Shown here piece by piece: positions 20,651 to 32,178 of a DNA stretch of 64,000 bases. Numbering within the stretch: position 1 is the stretch's first letter; each line of letters starts with the position of its first letter. The DNA is from Alopecurus myosuroides (taxonomy: Eukaryota > Streptophyta > Magnoliopsida > Poales > Poaceae). Where the stretch lies: positions 237,286,376-237,350,375 of the forward strand of contig CM054062.1 of assembly GCA_028641055.1 (NCBI GenBank). Reading direction: 5' to 3'. The position numbers were made by a program, and so were the translations under genes. The notes under the pieces are model-generated. The model saw only the letters and a list, made by a program, of their open reading frames with translations. It ran no database searches and was not told the DNA's origin.

Positions 20651-22853
20651 ATGGAAACCGTGGTTGAGGGGGACGCGATGGAAGTGATGGCCGCAGCGGC
20701 GGCAAGCACGTGGCCTGGTTCCTCCCGCCGGAGCCACCTCCTCCAGTTCCTCCTCCACGCCTCCAAGGTAAAGCATCCACCTTCCCCCGTTTCCGAGACC
20801 CCAACCGTACTAAATCTCACCTCCTACCTTCTGTGATTTCCTTGTAGCGGCTCGACCTCCTGCCCATCGTCAAGTACTCCGCGCTCGAGTTCTTCGATGC
20901 ACGCTTCCTCCCCGCGCTCCCGAGGTGATCGCGGTGGACCTCCGATACACAATTTCGGTTTTTACCTGGAGCACCGCATTTTTTTATCGACATGCTCACG
21001 GCAGGAAGCTGGGGTTCTGCGGCGCACGAAGTGGTCGGGCCGTCAGATCGTGGCTGATCGAGCCCCTCAGGGACAGCAACCTGCAGCTCTTTGCCCTCGT
21101 CGCGGTGTGGATCGCCAGCAAGGTGATAGTGTGAGCATTTGAGCAAACTCTATGTGCAACTTTGCATGTATGTCATGGGCACCATCAATACCTTCCTTTT
21201 CATGCTATTGTCTGTTTAGATCCATGCGATCAGACCACTGTCAGTGATAAGCCTCAAGGCGCTCAGCGACCGAACCATCGCTGACCAGCATTTCACATGC
21301 CGTGATTTCTGTGATGGTGTGAGTTCATGGTGCATTGTCTTGTTTTATTTGATTCCTTCTTATGGGGACTAAAGGTGTTTGTTGTAATGCCACAGGAGCG
21401 GGTGTTCATGGAGGTAAAGCTCCAGTGGTGTAACTGAAATTTCATATGTTGCCATATTTTCTCCCGATGCTATATGCTCCACTCTTTTTGTTGTGGGGCT
21501 ATAGGTACTGGATTATAACATTGGATGTACCAAGATTGCTTTCATATACCTGGAAGAGCTTCTCGTTCAATTCAGGTTATTTGAGTTTTTTAATTCATCT
21601 GCTAATTCCTGACCCAATTGTTAATACTGTTATTCGGAGCACGTGTTATACCTTGAAAGTGTTAGCCTTTAGAACAATTATAACTTTCTGAATTAATAGT
21701 TTGTAATGAACATGTATCGTCTCATAATTCTGAAGTCTTATAAGGTCCATATCCATTTATATTCGCCAACGCATTATATGAGAAATTGGGCAGCAGACAG
21801 GTGGACTAATTGGTCACTACTGACTACTCACTAGAATTAGAATCTATTGCATTCAGTTTTCACACCCCAAGAGCGGTTCACTTTGCTCTTTGTAGGTATT
21901 TACTTCTTAATGCACACACGCACAGAATGACAACGTCATCTGTTTTATTGATCCAATAAGGTTATGAACTGTTAGTCCTTAGTATTATCATCATTCTGCG
22001 GATTTGTCAAAGTATTACAGCATGAATATATGCTGTTCCTGTGATATTTATTGTTTTGGAATTCTTGGTTTATGTGAAACGTAACTATAATTCCAAATGA
22101 TGTTCTGCTTATTTTCTTCTTGACTGACAGGGAAATATCAAAGTTAGGTGATCTTGTAAATATGGATGTGTGCATGGAAATTATGGATGTTCTGTACGAG
22201 ACTGAAGATACCTCGTGGCTTTTTAACTTTGCCTGTCCACTTGCTGCTTCAATTCTTGTATGTCCCCTGAATGCAGTATTTCCATTGATATCGAAGACAT
22301 ACTAGATAGAGATGTGACAAATTTATGCCTGACACTGTCTGCCTCTGTTCTCTTAAGGTTACTGCATATGTTATCTCAGTTCCTAAGCAGAAATGGGAGT
22401 TTCCAATCCTTCCTTGGGGTAAGACATAGAAGCACCACTTAATTTATTTATGGTCCAAAATAGAACCACACTAATAATTGCTTTGGGTTTGGTGCCCTTT
22501 ATATCAAGTGGAACGGTGTGCATTCAGTTATTTCTGCATTCTTTGATTTCCATGTAGTGTTCCCCGTGGCAAATACTAGTGTATGAACAGCATGTCTGTA
22601 TACGGACTACTCATACCACTTACGGATGTAAGAAATTGTGACGTGTCTAAGCATTCTAGTTCACTAGTTTGCTAAATCAATACGTTTGTTCTGACAACTC
22701 TCATGTACCTTCTAACAACATCTGCACTTACCAGTCAGGTTTACCACTTCGTATGCTGAAGAAGAGATCATGAAGCTTGTAATGACAATTCTCATGCACG
22801 TGATCAAACCGGATGAAATCGAAGAGAAGAACAAGAGAGATTTCAGTATATGA
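20651..22853 (+). CDS. CYCJ18: Cyclin-J18-like protein (268 aa, nine exons)
   Basis: Plant cyclin J18 is a divergent B-like cyclin expected to partner a CDK in cell-cycle control. Exons: 20651-20767, 20848-20924, 21005-21122, 21220-21318, 21396-21413, 21505-21575, 22131-22257, 22358-22418, 22735-22853. All introns are GT-AG, phases match, and the joined length is 807 nt. Recognisable family segments: HLLQFLLHASK (exon 1), DSNLQLFALVAVWIASK at residues 88-104 (cyclin box), ADQHFTCRDF near residue 130, YNIGCTKIAFIYLEELLVQF, VCMEIMDVLYETEDTSWLFN, VISVPKQKWEFPILPWV, and the tail FTTSYAEEEIMK. Exon 5 is a micro-exon of 18 nt. The start is the first ATG in a GC-rich leader. No damage was seen; it appears functional. 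The Reina LTR ends 586 bp upstream. Confidence 0.9.
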
Positions 22854-24606
22854 GGCTTATTGGGCATCAGTGATGTGTAGAGCACAAGTGGTGGTGTCCA
22901 AATTCTGTCAATGGTAAGTACTAATGCCGTGTAGCCAAGTACTTCTGTAGAAGATAGTGTAGCTTGTTTGTATCCGACAATGTTTGGATTAAGATTTCTG
23001 AAACATGTCGATGAGTGATGCTCGACTATTAATTCTGTAGAAAGTTGCGGAATTACTGTTGTCACATGAGTACATAAAAACTTCAGCTTAGATGACTGAT
23101 GCAGTCAGTGATGCTAGATCTCTCTCTTGAGTTTGCCAATGCCTCCATGTGGCACTTAACTTTTCATTCACCTGATGGTTACTTTAACATCGAAATCTTG
23201 ATTTCTGCTCCTCTTATTTTCCTTTCTGTAATTGTAAAATACCACATGAGAATAATGGAGTTGCATGCTGACGTTATGCTGAAGTAATATACTGGTGGAT
23301 TTTAATCAGCATAATATCAAGATACACAGGACCCGTTTTCAGAAAAAAGAAAGATACTGACAGGACATTCTCATACTATTAAAGATATTCCCTGTTCCAT
23401 AATTGAAAGGAAAAACAGTTGCCGCGACAACCAAAGGCTACTGAATTGAAGAATGAGAGAACGTACTACATGGGGTCCCAGGAGTAGGTATTCGGTAGGG
23501 GTCAGAGTGTTGCTATTCGCCACCGCATCCGCTACTAGCCATTGAATGGAGAGTCAATATTCTCAAGCTAAAAAGAAAAGCAGACATGTCCTCGAGTTTT
23601 ATTGATCTTCATATCAGGCATCAAGCGACTTCAATCATCTTTTCTTTGGTCTCTCCGTAGCGTATCAAAATAAACACATATTTTTTGAGCATCTGGTGTG
23701 TGGTCAGTGTCCAAGCGTGCAACTTGCTAGTACTATCTAGCTGTCTGCAGTTGTTTAATTAGTCGGCACCAATCTTTTTGCAGCATGCTCCATGCATGCC
23801 ATGCATGTATCCAAGAACAAAACAGAAACCAAGAAATTTTAAAATGGGTAAGAACATTTGTCAATTGTCCATATATAAGTTTTGTTTTCAGATATTGAGA
23901 GTTGTCTCCTCTGAAACATTGTCAGTCGTTGGCTTTTGCTTCACAGCTAGTGATTACATCAACCTCCAAACTGCATTTTGCCGCTTGCGGTGTCAGATTG
24001 CTGGTGCAGGATGAGATCACCAACCGGAGCACTCGGCCGAGGAAACTCCGATCTTCTCCAACAGAACGGAAAAGGAGCTTCGGAACCGATGATTCTCGCC
24101 GTCAGACCGCGACGTATCACCTCAGACAATGGTAACCGGGCGGCGGCCGGCGGTTCGGCAGGATGGGCCACACGTGTGCGTTGATCCTGCGGGTCTCGTG
24201 TCGCTCTCCCTTCTCTTTGTTGCTTCTTATGCTGCTGCCAAGAACGTGCCTAGCTAGCTAGGGCAGCCCTAGACAAGAGGATTTCCATGCCGGATTAGGC
24301 ATGCTTCGCTTGAAATAGCAGGATTTGGTTTTGTGTAAGTTTTGCCTGATCCGTTTCATGGGACTGCATTTCCCGTCCGTAAATTATAGCGTGTATTTTG
24401 CGTTTACAGACAGAAGATCGACCCATCATTTTTTCTTAAGGAGAGGGTAAACCAGCATGATTGAGATAGTGGCCTTAACCTTTGGACTTGACACGTTTTT
24501 AGCCTCAGGATAGCCAGAATCAGCTCGTGCTAGCTCGAAAGGAGGCCTAGGAATTGACTAGTTTTGTTTTCGACTTTTCCATTTAAATAAGCAAAAATAT
24601 CTTTAA
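22854..24606. other. 3' flank of the cyclin gene; nothing recognised
   Basis: Mostly AT-rich non-coding DNA. The first few hundred bases probably include the cyclin 3' UTR. Short ORFs at 23778-24184 lack coding features. No repeat ends were identified. Confidence 0.5.
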
Positions 24607-24864
24607 GGTGCCGCTTGGTTTGTCGTTTTTTAGTGAATACCACACTAGAATTCGGAGCTGGTAACTCCGCCCAGTATTGGCGCTTGGGTTGTCGTTTATC
24701 CCGTCGGTCCGTAATTCTCCTAGCTAGTTTCCTTCACAAAAGCGCGTGTAATGATTACGGACCAGCTAACGTCCGACTAGATCCCGCTGTTTTTTTGGGG
24801 CACAACGAATCTGGCCAGTAAATCTTCCCAGGCCGGAAAACTGAACGACAAGCCAAGCGGGCCC
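24607..24864. mobile_element. Tourist-like (PIF/Harbinger) MITE, 258 bp
   Basis: Terminal inverted repeats GGTGCCGCTTGGTTTGTCGT and, on the complement of the right end, GGGCCCGCTTGGCTTGTCGT. Flanked by TAA at 24604-24606 and 24865-24867, the 3-bp TWA duplication of PIF/Harbinger transposons. No coding capacity. Confidence 0.8.
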
Positions 24865-25040
24865 TAAGCCGTGACTTTTGGCAGGGAAGATTTACGGTTT
24901 GTCGTCTTCCATGGCGAGCTATGCTCATCACCGTCGGCCGTCGCCTGTGCGCGTGCCTCGTCATCCAATTATATGGCGTCATAATCAGCCGACTAAAGTT
25001 TTTCTTCATAAAAATGTTACGGTACGATTGAAAATATAAA

Positions 25041-25092
25041 TTTGCCGTGCTATAGTTCGTTATGACGTCAGTTCCACACACTGAAGCTGGCA
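25041..25092 (+). pseudogene. Decayed tRNA-Val copy
   Basis: TGCCGTGCTATAGTTCGTTA followed by GACGTCAGTTCCACACACTGAAG lines up with the D-arm and anticodon arm of the three downstream tRNA-Val genes. The T-arm is deleted and the sequence resumes at the post-gene T-rich tail (GGCAATATTTTC). This is a fourth, dead member of the array. Confidence 0.75.
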
Positions 25093-25167
25093 ATATTTTC
25101 ATTTTTTTTTATCCCTAACTAAGATTTTTACGAATAAAAAGTATTGCGGTAATATTACAAATGTACA

Positions 25168-25241
25168 GGTGTCGTGGTGTAGATGGTTAGCACGTCAGTT
25201 TCACACGCTGAAGATCTCCGGTTCAAGTCCGGACGACGCCA
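25168..25241 (+). tRNA. tRNA-Val (anticodon CAC)
   Basis: Cloverleaf read by eye: acceptor GGTGTCG pairs with CGACGCC (one G-U), D-arm with A-box TGGTGTAGATGG, anticodon stem TCAGT/GCTGA around loop TTCACAC, T-arm TCCGG-TTCAAGT-CCGGA with B-box, discriminator A at 25241. Anticodon CAC reads GUG valine codons. A T7 pol III terminator follows at about 25245. First and best-paired member of a tandem cluster. Confidence 0.9.
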
Positions 25242-25341
25242 AATATTTTTTTCGTATCTTGTTTATTTTTCGTTATTTTTCCTTTTTTTGCCTAACTAAT
25301 TTTTTTTATAAATAGCGGTACAGTAAAAGTAAGAATAAACA

Positions 25342-25415
25342 GGTGTCGTGGTGTAGTTGGTTAGCACGTCAGTTTAACACGCTGAAGATCTCCGGTTCAA
25401 ATCCGGACGACTCCA
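25342..25415 (+). tRNA. tRNA-Val (anticodon AAC)
   Basis: Same fold as the neighbour 174 bp upstream; the anticodon loop is TTAACAC, giving AAC (read as inosine-AC, for GUU/GUC). A-box TGGTGTAGTTGG and B-box GGTTCAAATCC are present. The acceptor has one T-T mismatch at the third pair (GGTGTCG against CGACTCC), which may weaken it. T5 terminator downstream. Confidence 0.85.
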
Positions 25416-25511
25416 GATAAATTTTTCGTATTTTGTTTACTTTTTTCTTTTCTTTTTCTACCTAAATAAAATGTTTATTAAATATATTTCGGTACCAACA
25501 TATAATAAACA

Positions 25512-25585
25512 GGTGTCGTGGTGTAGTTGGTTAGCACGTCAGTTTAACACGCTGAAGATCTCCGGTTCAAATCCGGACGATACCA
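25512..25585 (+). tRNA. tRNA-Val (anticodon AAC), second copy
   Basis: Identical to the preceding gene up to the acceptor 3' strand, which here is CGATACC and pairs fully apart from one G-U. Loop TTAACAC gives anticodon AAC. T6 terminator follows. Spacing of 170 bp from the previous gene shows tandem duplication of a unit of tRNA plus T-rich spacer. Confidence 0.88.
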
Positions 25586-25646
25586 AATATTTTTTGCTCC
25601 GGTTTTTCTACTCCGTATTTTATTTACTGTTTTTTTTTCTCTTTGG

Positions 25647-25921
25647 CTAACTGGCCTGTTAAGTGTTATTAAAAAAAACTTTGCGAGTACGAATGCAATT
25701 ATAAATATCAGGCTGAAACATGTTATTTATCAACCAAAACACTTTAATTTTTTTTTCCAACATTTGTTCGGTTTTTATTTATTTCTTTTTTACCTACTGT
25801 AACTGGCATGTTAACGGGGGCGTTATTAAAAAAAATTGGTCATGGTATGAATGCAATTATAAATATCAAGCCCAACCATGATATGTTTTTAGATCAACCC
25901 AAACACTTTATTTTTTTAATA
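25647..25921. repeat. Two imperfect tandem units (about 152 bp) after the tRNA cluster
   Basis: Both units contain AACTGGC-TGTTAA, a TTATTAAAAAAAA run, GAATGCAATTATAAATATCA and CAACC-AAACACTTTA, at 25647-25763 and 25800-25921. Spacing is close to that of the tRNA units, suggesting one history of local tandem duplication. No tRNA sequence remains in these two. Confidence 0.65.
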
Positions 25922-25994
25922 TTTCTTTGCGCATGTGAATGAAGCTTAGTGTATGAATTAGGATATCTTTGTTGATTGTCGGAAAGTCATTGTT

Positions 25995-26357
25995 CCCGAG
26001 CTCCAGTGCGTACTCCGTTTTATTTTTTTTTAATATATTTAGAAGTTATTTAAAAAAAATGAATGTAGTTTATGATGTAGTCCAGACAAGTGCAAAATCA
26101 CAACATGAAATTCTTTGTATTATGGCCTACATAAAAATGAGAAAATCTTTAAAAAAATTGGAGATTTGAAACATTATATTATAGATTTGTGCATTTGTTA
26201 TTTTTGTGTAGCTCTAAATGCTTAGTATTGTAAATTGAAAATTCACATGTTTATAGAATACATCATTGGGAACATTCAGAAAACCTTTTACATTTAAAAA
26301 AAAAATGAAAATATGGTTTTTGAATTTCTTAAAATATAGGAAACACTGGAGCTCGGG
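25995..26357. mobile_element. Small inverted-repeat element (MITE candidate), 363 bp
   Basis: Perfect 14-bp terminal inverted repeats CCCGAGCTCCAGTG at 25995-26008 and its complement at 26344-26357, enclosing AT-rich non-coding sequence. No convincing target duplication, so superfamily is not assigned. Confidence 0.6.
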
Positions 26358-26419
26358 AGTAATAAATCTCCACTCTTTGATTGCCATGTATATTATGCGA
26401 CTTTTTTTTTTGTCATGTA

Positions 26420-26491
26420 CTCCTCTGTCCCATAATATTTTATATGACTATATTGGTTCTAACAGGATCGTATATTATGACATGGAGCGAG
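26420..26491. mobile_element. Degenerate Stowaway-like MITE
   Basis: TA then CTCCTCTGTCCCATAATATT on the left; TATATTATGACATGGAGCGAG then TA on the right form imperfect inverted repeats of the CTCCCTCCGTCCCATAATAT type common in grass Stowaway elements. Confidence 0.65.
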
Positions 26492-26493
26492 TA

Positions 26494-28782
26494 GGAGTGT
26501 ATTAGGTACCTCATAATTCTGATAAAGACTACTCTTACATCTGTTACCCATATTCTTTCAGCTATACTCGAAAAATGGCTCCCTCTATGGTGTTCCATGT
26601 TAAAAAAAACGTAATTGAAAAGTCACTTGAGCTATTTTTGGTGGCATATTGTTGTTGTACAGTTCTGTTATTATGTCTGGATAGGCGGGGAATCCTATAG
26701 GTGTCACAAAAAGGTAGAGTATTAAACAGAATATTTCGGAGAAAAGGTACCTTTAATTGTTTTAAGCAAAGTGCTTGGAGCTTAGAACTTACATGTAGGG
26801 TTCTGAATACAAAGGTGTTGAGATGCTCCCGGTCTTACATGTATTGAAATGCAAGCAACATATCTCACATGTCTAGCCTGTAACTAACTACCCATTTCAT
26901 GCTTCTGCATATAGGATACAGTATCGTCTGGCATTACCGATTAAACTGAACTGCCCCTGCATGTGTTAGGTGTTAGCTAGCTGCAGCCTGCAGGTTCATC
27001 ATACTTTAAAACTCCTGGAAAAAAAACCAATCAATCTTCTATCGACAAACAAAATGATTGTATAATGATTGACTATTTGAGGAGAACACTATAAGAGCTG
27101 CGGCATACAACAAATTTATCTGAACTTTCTGTATTATGTACCAATCATTGCTCAGAGCTAAGCACCCAGACAGATACCACACATATACTTGGGTGCTTTT
27201 CTCACTGGCTTGACGATAATTCCGTGAACTAACTACAGCTGGCGGCGTACATGAGGGGTTTATCTGAATTTTTTGGGAGCAGGCAGAGGGTCACATTTGT
27301 TTCCCTTTCTCCCTTGACCTGTATTTCTCCACCTCGTGTAAAATAAATTGCATGCAGATACCAAGCGTGTGGAGAGTGGAGACTACACAACTAACCAAAT
27401 GTGTAGCGTCGTAGCAAAGCAGCAGAGAGTGACACGAGATCTACCGAAGGGTCTACCAAAAAAATGACATCTACAGTCCAATGATAATTGCTTCTGAAAT
27501 CCCAAACAGATTGTTATTAAGGTAAAATTATGCATGGCTCTTCCTAGAGAGAATGGAAAACCTTTCGAGCTAATTAGGTTCGAATTATGAGCATGGTAGG
27601 GTTCCCAAGGAGATAATGATATGTTAAGAAAATCAAATCAAATCATTGTGTCTGGGCGATGATGATTGCTAGGCTGCTATAGGCCCGGCCGGGTGTCCAA
27701 TTGCACCAGTAATGATAGCCTACCCTGAACTTAAGATCGATGGAAGCTGGAAGCGGCCGGGGGCAGAGCTCGCTGTGATCGACGGATGCCCGATTTTTCT
27801 GGCCAACCTCCCAATGATGCAATGATGGGGATCGGTCGATGCATCGGAGCTCGGCCCTTGCCTTTGCCTACACTCCTTGTACAACTAGCCATACGTGCCG
27901 TTTGCTGCACCACCAACCGGCTGACGGCGATCCGGCCCCAACACGCACCAAAGTCCAACGCCAAAGAGTGTATACTTGTGTATCATGTACTGTATGTATA
28001 TATGGTGGCGGCGATTTCGTGCAGAAACTAGGGTGTTTTGTTGGTAGAATTAACCTGTCGTAGGTACAAGGCCAGGCTTAACAGTGCAGTGCTAACTAAT
28101 GTACGTGCAATATTCTTCAGAGGATTACGAGTTTGATTCTTTGGTTAACTGAAGAATGCCTGGTGCATACTCTCTGCAGCCGTGCATATCGATGAATGAT
28201 GACTGATGAGTAGTTTCTTGACTTCAGTTTTGTCCGGACCGTGGTTGCAGGGACAGAGGACGATACAATACCAACAAACAGTAGTAATTGTACGTCCGAA
28301 TAAACGAAACAGATAAAATAGTTTTCAATATTGCACGAAAGAAGCATGTGCAATCGTACTAGCGCCTCAGGAACAGTACACTAGTACGTACTCCCCAGAA
28401 TTTTTCTTTTTTTGAGGAAAACTCCCCAGAATCCAGAAATCTTCTGACGAGTTATTATGGGGGTTGGTTTGTTTTGACCAGACGAGCAGGCGACGGTGTG
28501 CATTTGCACGCGTGCTGCTGCACTGTGGCGTAGGCGTGGATGTCACTGTGACGGGATTAATGGCGAGCGGAAGAAGAGAGACCATGTGAAATCTACATCA
28601 ACTCATTTCTCGTGATGCCTCATGGCAGAGACTCCCAACCTTTCTGCTCTGATGCCTGTACGAACCCACATGACTGTGCGTGCCTGCTTGCTTACTTTCT
28701 GATGAAGAAAACATACATCATCCGATGAACAAAATTTGGAAGTGAGGATGGAGCAGTAATTGGAGCAATCAATGTGTCGTCA
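26494..28782. other. Intergenic, nothing recognised
   Basis: AT-rich to mixed non-coding sequence. ORFs at 27731-28063 overlap on both strands without protein features. No repeat termini, RNA gene or conserved exon was identified. Confidence 0.5.
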
Positions 28783-29625
28783 GGCTGGTGCCAGTGCGGG
28801 CGCCAAGGCGGGCGATACCGCCAGCGACGGGGCGAGAGGGGGGCTGGAGGGAGGCGAGAGGCTAGGGGCGGGCGGTGGCCGCACTGGCGTGTGGAGGGGG
28901 GCGGGGGCGGGGCGAGAGCGGGCGGCGCGTTGGCGGCACGGGGGGAGAGCGGGGCGAGAGGGGGGTCTCTGTGAGGAAGACGACGGTGACGTCAGCGATG
29001 ACGTCATCCTTTTGTTTTTCCTTTTATTTCTGTTTTAAAGATTAATTCATAACTTTTGTTTTATAACCCCAAATGACTTGAAATAAAATTCTATATTCTT
29101 GAATTTTCACATACTTTCCAACAGTACCATTTTGTAAACTTTTCCACATATTTATATTTTTGAAGTTTGAATAATTTCTTAATAGTGGTTTAATGTTATT
29201 TTCAAAATATAAAATAGTAAAAATGTAAAACTTAGTCAATTTAAATTTTAGTGACATTCTATTAGTGGAATATTATTTTTACAGGTCATTATCACTTATT
29301 TTCATATTTTATACTTGTAAGACATAAGTGATTTATTAATAGCAACTAATATCATTTTTTTTAATAAAAAAACTAATAATCATTCAAGTGGCTTAATAAA
29401 ATAATTTTCTTGCATTATTTGCAATGTTTTTAATCTTACAAATAAATGTTGACGTGGAGGAGAGAAAAATGCTGATGTGGAGGAGAGAGGAGTGATATTG
29501 GGGACTATAACCCGTGCACTGGCACCGTGCCATGAGTGTGGCGTGAGAGTGGGGTGAGAGTGAGAGGAAAACCTGATGTGGCGGGGCTATAGCCCGTGAT
29601 AAACGGTGATGCACTGACACCAGCC
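28783..29625. mobile_element. Inverted-repeat transposon candidate, 843 bp
   Basis: GGCTGGTGCCAGTGC at 28783-28797 is matched by GCACTGACACCAGCC at 29611-29625, one mismatch in 15. The interior is strikingly bipartite: GC-rich and purine-rich 28798-29010, then AT-rich to about 29450. Termini resemble grass Mutator-like ends starting GGCTGGT, but no 9-bp target duplication was found. Confidence 0.5.
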
Positions 29626-29905
29626 TCATGGGTTGAGCCTGGAAGGGAAAACACTGCATCACCTGGAGTTTTGTGGGCGTACTTTGTTCACCGTAAGGAT
29701 GAGCCTCAATGGAAGGACACATGAAGTCTAGATCCAGTAGGCTATGTCATTTGTTTATTAAGGCAACTTTATAGCAAATAAAAAACCTTAACTTGATGGT
29801 TTTCCTCCTAATCTATTTGGTTGACCTCATCACCTCATGTGTCTGGCTCATCACACTGTGCATGTGGAATTTGCAGGCTCAGACTTATTTACAGAATTAC
29901 TATTA
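29626..29905. other. Intergenic, nothing recognised
   Basis: Non-coding spacer between two repeats. Small ORFs lack features. Confidence 0.5.
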
Positions 29906-29999
29906 CTCTATCGGATCCCAATTAAGTGTCGTAAGTTGTACAAAGATTTATACATGTTTAGTTTATTTTTCACGACACTTTATATGGATTGGAGGCAAG
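29906..29999. mobile_element. Degenerate Stowaway-like MITE
   Basis: Left CTCTATCGGATCCCAATTAA with GTGTCG; right CGACACTTTATATGGATTGG with AGG. These form the imperfect inverted repeats of Stowaway elements ending CTCCCTCCGATCC. TA precedes the left end. Confidence 0.65.
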
Positions 30000-30851
30000 T
30001 GTAAAGATTCATATCTGACGGAGCTGGCTGAAGGAATGCATGTTCAGTCAACTCTTTCTGCACACCTCTTAACGGTCGGCACAAACTGTCATATCGGCGC
30101 CAAGATCTAGAACCGTAGATTAATTCATTAGTTTACGATGATCCATGTGTGTAAAACCGGGTGAGATCGCTTGTGTCCATCCTTCCAATCCAGATCGCGC
30201 GCGAGCAGCGGTGCACGTGATCTGGACCACCGGTTGGCTCCAAGTATGGCTTGCAATCTACGGTGTCAGCGAAAGCGGTCCACAAGATGGTGGTGTTTGG
30301 CGTGGCCGGGCTCCTTTTTCTTGCATGTGGTTTGTACGTACTACGTAGCCCCACGCACTGGAAATGGTAGATGCCTCAGCTTCATGAATTTGATTACACC
30401 CTCAGCTGGTTTCCAATCAATGATGCGTGCATTTGTCTCGCAGATCCAAGACTAGTGAATTCATACATCATGTTTTAATGACTTCAAAGTAAGCAGTGTT
30501 GTTAACATGGCAATTTCCCCATAACTCCGTGGAAAGCGGCCCGTTTCTTGTGAAATTCTAAGTTTATAATAAGCACCTAAATTTTGTGAATTTGTTGAAT
30601 GTACAACACCAGTAACTTTATCTCATAATCATGCTGTGTGTGAACAGGAATAGCTAACCATACCAAGGCTCAGTTTGCTGTCGCCTGAATTCTGTTGCGT
30701 ATGCTTATATTTTGTAATCTACCATAGAAAATTACACACAAGAGTAGACATAAAAGGGTAGGCTAAACCGGATTATCGTAATCCACTGCATTGCCCAACG
30801 CAAAGCCTAAAATTGCAGAAGATGTGACTTGAATGTTGAACGGTGCAGCAA
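30000..30851. other. Intergenic, nothing recognised
   Basis: Mixed-composition non-coding DNA with no credible gene or repeat ends. Confidence 0.5.
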
Positions 30852-30866
30852 AACATGTTCCAAGTG

Positions 30867-32178
30867 GATTAGTCATCTTAGCCGTGAAAAACAGTGTATC
30901 TCTGAGGTTAGCTGCCGCCGCCCCCTCCCTAACCCTAGCCGCCGCTGCCGGCGGCCGGGCGTGCCGCCTCTCCGTCCCCCTCCCCTCCTCCCCCTCGCGC
31001 GGCCGCGTCGCCCCCGGGGCGGACGGCTGCGGCCTTGGTCCTCCCCGCGCGGCTTTCTCCTCGTTTCCCATCCTGTCGCCGCTGTCGGCTGAGGCCACCG
31101 GGCGCGGCCCGGTCGGCGCCGGCGGCAGCGGCCTGCCATTACCCGCGCCTGGTGGGAGGAGGCGGGGCTCTCCATGCTAGGCGGCGGTGCTCCCTCGTCC
31201 GTTCGGTGGTCCGGTGGTGCGGGGTGGATTGCGTGGCGATGGTGTCGCTCCTTGGCGGCTGGGGGCTGCAGTCGGACGAGTTGGCAGGCTGGTCGCCGGA
31301 GTGCGGCCGGTGACGCCCTCACGGCCCGAATCTGGGCTCTTTGGGCCGCAACTGGGCCTGGGCGGGCCGACTCAACCGCGGCGGCTCCCCTGGTCGGCTG
31401 AGGTGAAGGTGGTCTTACTGAGGGGCGGTGGCGCTGGTGGCGTGCCTGCTGCAGTGTGGCGGAGGGAACTTTACGGCTCAATACGGGCCCGGCCGGGCCA
31501 GTGAGGGCCTGGTATGTTCCTGATGCTGCATTCGGTCGGCGACCGCAGGTGGCGGTGGAGGCCGGTCCCCCCGCATGCTACTGTGCTCCCGCCCCCTCGT
31601 CGGAGTCCCTTCGCCTCGGTCTTCCGGCCTCGCGACATAGTTCTCGGAGAAACGGTAGCGGTGATTGCAAGACCGTGGTGGCGTGTGCAGGTGGATGGCA
31701 AACTTGGTAGAGTGCGACGGAACGTCTGGGGATGTGGTGTTGTATGGGGTCGGGAGAAATCCCTGTCGCCTTGACACCGACGCGGCGACGCCTACGGGTG
31801 TGGCCTTCCTTCTTGAAGGGCGCCGGGTGTACCCATACCACCACCCCCGTGGAGTACTGGAGGAAACCCTAGAACGGGCTCCAGGATAACCCTGGGACCG
31901 GTCGGGCAGCAGTGTCGTCGTCGTCGTCGCTCACCTTCTGGGAGGTGCTGCTTGGTATGCGACGTTCCAGAGTGCTTGGAGCGTGGTAGTTCTTCTCCGG
32001 AGGGCGCAGCGGTGGAGAGTCACCTTCGTTTTCGTCGCTCCGCCATTGTCGGCGTTTTTTCTTTTCCTTTTTGTTTGTTTTTTTCTTTTGGGCTTACCTT
32101 GTGCTGTTTGCCCCAGCGAGCTCTGTGTATCGGTGAGTTGCTATATTAATATAACGGGGCGAAAGGCTGTTTCGTGTG
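30867..32178 (+). mobile_element. Non-autonomous LINE-like retroposon with 15-bp target duplication
   Basis: The direct repeat AACATGTTCCAAGTG occurs at 30852-30866 and 32179-32193. Between them is a GC-rich sequence starting near 30907 with CTGCCGCCGCCCCCTCCCTA and ending TAATATAACGGGGCGAAAGG, a 3' end I associate with grass non-LTR retroposons. The length and variable-size duplication fit target-primed reverse transcription. No RT or endonuclease is encoded; the many ORFs on both strands are GC-content artefacts. The first 40 bp (30867-30906) do not look like the rest of the element. Confidence 0.65.

Noticed and set aside
20511..20820. Minus-strand ORFs opposite cyclin exon 1
   Set aside because: Shadows of the GC-rich leader and first exon; the plus strand gives a consistent spliced gene.
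28760..29038. Gly/Arg-rich ORFs on both strands
   Set aside because: Low-complexity product of a GC-rich purine tract inside an inverted-repeat element.
30763..31889. Several long ORFs on both strands, including a 202-aa minus ORF
   Set aside because: Overlapping in many frames in very GC-rich DNA within the LINE-like insertion; no domain or codon bias.
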